A stretch of DNA of 64,000 nt from Akkermansia muciniphila (GTDB lineage: Bacteria; Verrucomicrobiota; Verrucomicrobiia; Verrucomicrobiales; Akkermansiaceae), in contig CAMCIC010000005.1 of assembly GCA_945874895.1 (NCBI GenBank), positions 124,001 through 188,000 on the forward strand. Reading direction: 5' to 3'. Under the pieces are notes generated by a model. That model saw only the letters and a program-made list of their open reading frames with translations, did no database searches and was not told where the DNA came from. Within the stretch, counting starts at the first letter, position 1. Each line of letters starts with the position of its first letter. This document shows positions 63,441 to 64,000 of this stretch, in pieces. The position numbers and the translations under genes were made by a program.

Positions 63441-63579
63441 TTGAGTCGCAGTGACAACTGCGCACCCACCCGCGGTTCGGGTGGACTCCACACAGCCTAC
63501 CCCGTCACAAGGGTCACTCGTCAGGCGAGACTGTGGGAGTTAAGAAAACAAACAGCCTGCCGATAGAAAACACACCTAC
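63441..63579 (+). ncRNA. Structured rpmI-rplT spacer, candidate regulatory RNA
   Basis: The spacer folds on paper into a compact series: hairpin 1 CGCAGT/ACTGCG (63447-63462, GACA loop), hairpin 2 CCACCCG/CGGGTGG (63466-63484, CGGTT loop), and a closing helix ACTCC-CACAG / CTGTG-GGAGT (63485-63495 with 63531-63540, one bulged A) that encloses two small hairpins, ACCC/GGGT and CTCG/CGAG. That is a three-way-junction layout. L20 is known to repress its own operon by binding mRNA structures in E. coli and Bacillus. Here it could bind this element, but that is an inference. Confidence 0.5.
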
Positions 63580-63951
63580 ATGTCAAGAGCCACCAATTCC
63601 CCGGCCAGTCGCAAACGCCGCAAGCGTACGCTGCTCCGTGCGAAAGGTTTCCGCGGTTTCCGTTCGAAACTTTTCCGCTACGCTAAAGACGCTGTTCGTA
63701 AGGCGCAGACTTACGAATATCGCGACCGCAAAAAGCGAAAAGGTCAATTCCGCCGTCTGTGGATCGCGCGTATCAGCGCCGCCGTCCGCAACGAAGGTCT
63801 TACCTACTCGCGTTTCATCGAAGGCCTCAAGGCAGCTGGTATCGAAGCTGACCGCAAGATCCTCTCGGATCTGGCGATCACTGATGCCGCCGCGTTCAGC
63901 GCCATCGTGGCACAGGTCAAGAAAGCCCTGGAAGCGAAAGCCGCCGCTTGA
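63580..63951 (+). CDS. rplT: 50S ribosomal protein L20
   Basis: 123-residue large-subunit assembly protein with the basic N-terminal tail [91 protein letters not shown], the L20 core. The N-terminus (MSRATNSPA) is longer than usual and a little altered. The C-terminal Ala-rich end (EAKAAA) follows. L20 proteins are known translational repressors of their own operon. Confidence 0.96.
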   Translation: MSRATNSPASRKRRKRTLLRAKGFRGFRSKLFRYAKDAVRKAQTYEYRDRKKRKGQFRRLWIARISAAVRNEGLTYSRFIEGLKAAGIEADRKILSDLAITDAAAFSAIVAQVKKALEAKAAA

Positions 63952-64000
63952 TCCACTTCTGAGTATCATAGCACTCATCTCAAAACACCGCTCGGTTCGC

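Overview
This 64 kb window looks like chromosomal DNA of a Verrucomicrobiota bacterium. The evidence is a giant secreted protein made of autotransporter-associated beta-strand repeats with a DPDNDGIKNLLEY-type C-terminal tail, a Planctomycete/Verrucomicrobia-type DUF1592 cytochrome protein, a short AtpH, and ordinary bacterial core genes with mostly weak or absent Shine-Dalgarno sequences. The assignment rests on protein families, not on a 16S gene; no rRNA or tRNA is visible. I found no insertion sequence, prophage, CRISPR array or classical defence island. It is mostly core genome with a few accessory-looking pieces.

Layout. 0-7.7 kb: the end of an ammonium transporter, an aldo/keto-reductase-like protein with degenerate active site, a leftward cluster of TPM-type and small membrane proteins, a GNAT acetyltransferase, purine nucleoside phosphorylase, and an MFS-acyltransferase fusion with the remnant of a ligase domain. 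7.8-13.4 kb: rightward genes for a small secreted protein, an M23 peptidase, RidA, TatD, a CvfB-like S1 protein, a polysaccharide deacetylase, and a DUF3127 OB-fold protein with an SSB-like acidic tail. 13.4-24.6 kb: topoisomerase subunit A, a dynamin-like GTPase, a second deacetylase, a TetR regulator, AcpS, a C39-like peptidase, an NHL-repeat protein, an aldehyde dehydrogenase and a trypsin-like lipoprotein. 24.7-29.8 kb: the giant repeat protein. 30-39 kb: class I fumarase, a ROK-like protein beside a BrxR/CapW-type WYL regulator, ilvC, trpF, an unusual photolyase-like protein and an MFS transporter. 39.4-46.2 kb: complete F1Fo ATP synthase operon atpBEFHAGDC. 46-64 kb: M14 peptidase, lipase, a TIGR02206-like membrane protein, LutA-like protein, ffh, rlpA, ilvB-ilvH, a CBS-containing pyrophosphatase, glgA, the DUF1592 protein, an MGMT-like protein, an outer-membrane barrel, a SET-domain protein, and rpmI-rplT.

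How the genes work together. The atp genes form one energy module. ilvBH and ilvC supply branched-chain amino acids but lie 17 kb apart. M23, M14, RlpA and the two deacetylases all point to cell-wall turnover. The ROK-like gene and the WYL regulator may form a regulator-target pair, because both carry strong inverted repeats at their promoters.

The signals most worth checking are: a compact multi-hairpin RNA candidate in the unusually long rpmI-rplT spacer; a recurring promoter geometry that places the start codon 6-9 bases after the -10 box (leaderless mRNAs); a 16-bp-arm inverted repeat ahead of the ROK-like gene; the orphan BrxR/CapW-like regulator with an operator overlapping its promoter; a photolyase homologue whose domains appear circularly permuted; and a CRP-consensus palindrome upstream of the ATP synthase operon. 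No new multigene system is proven by the sequence alone.
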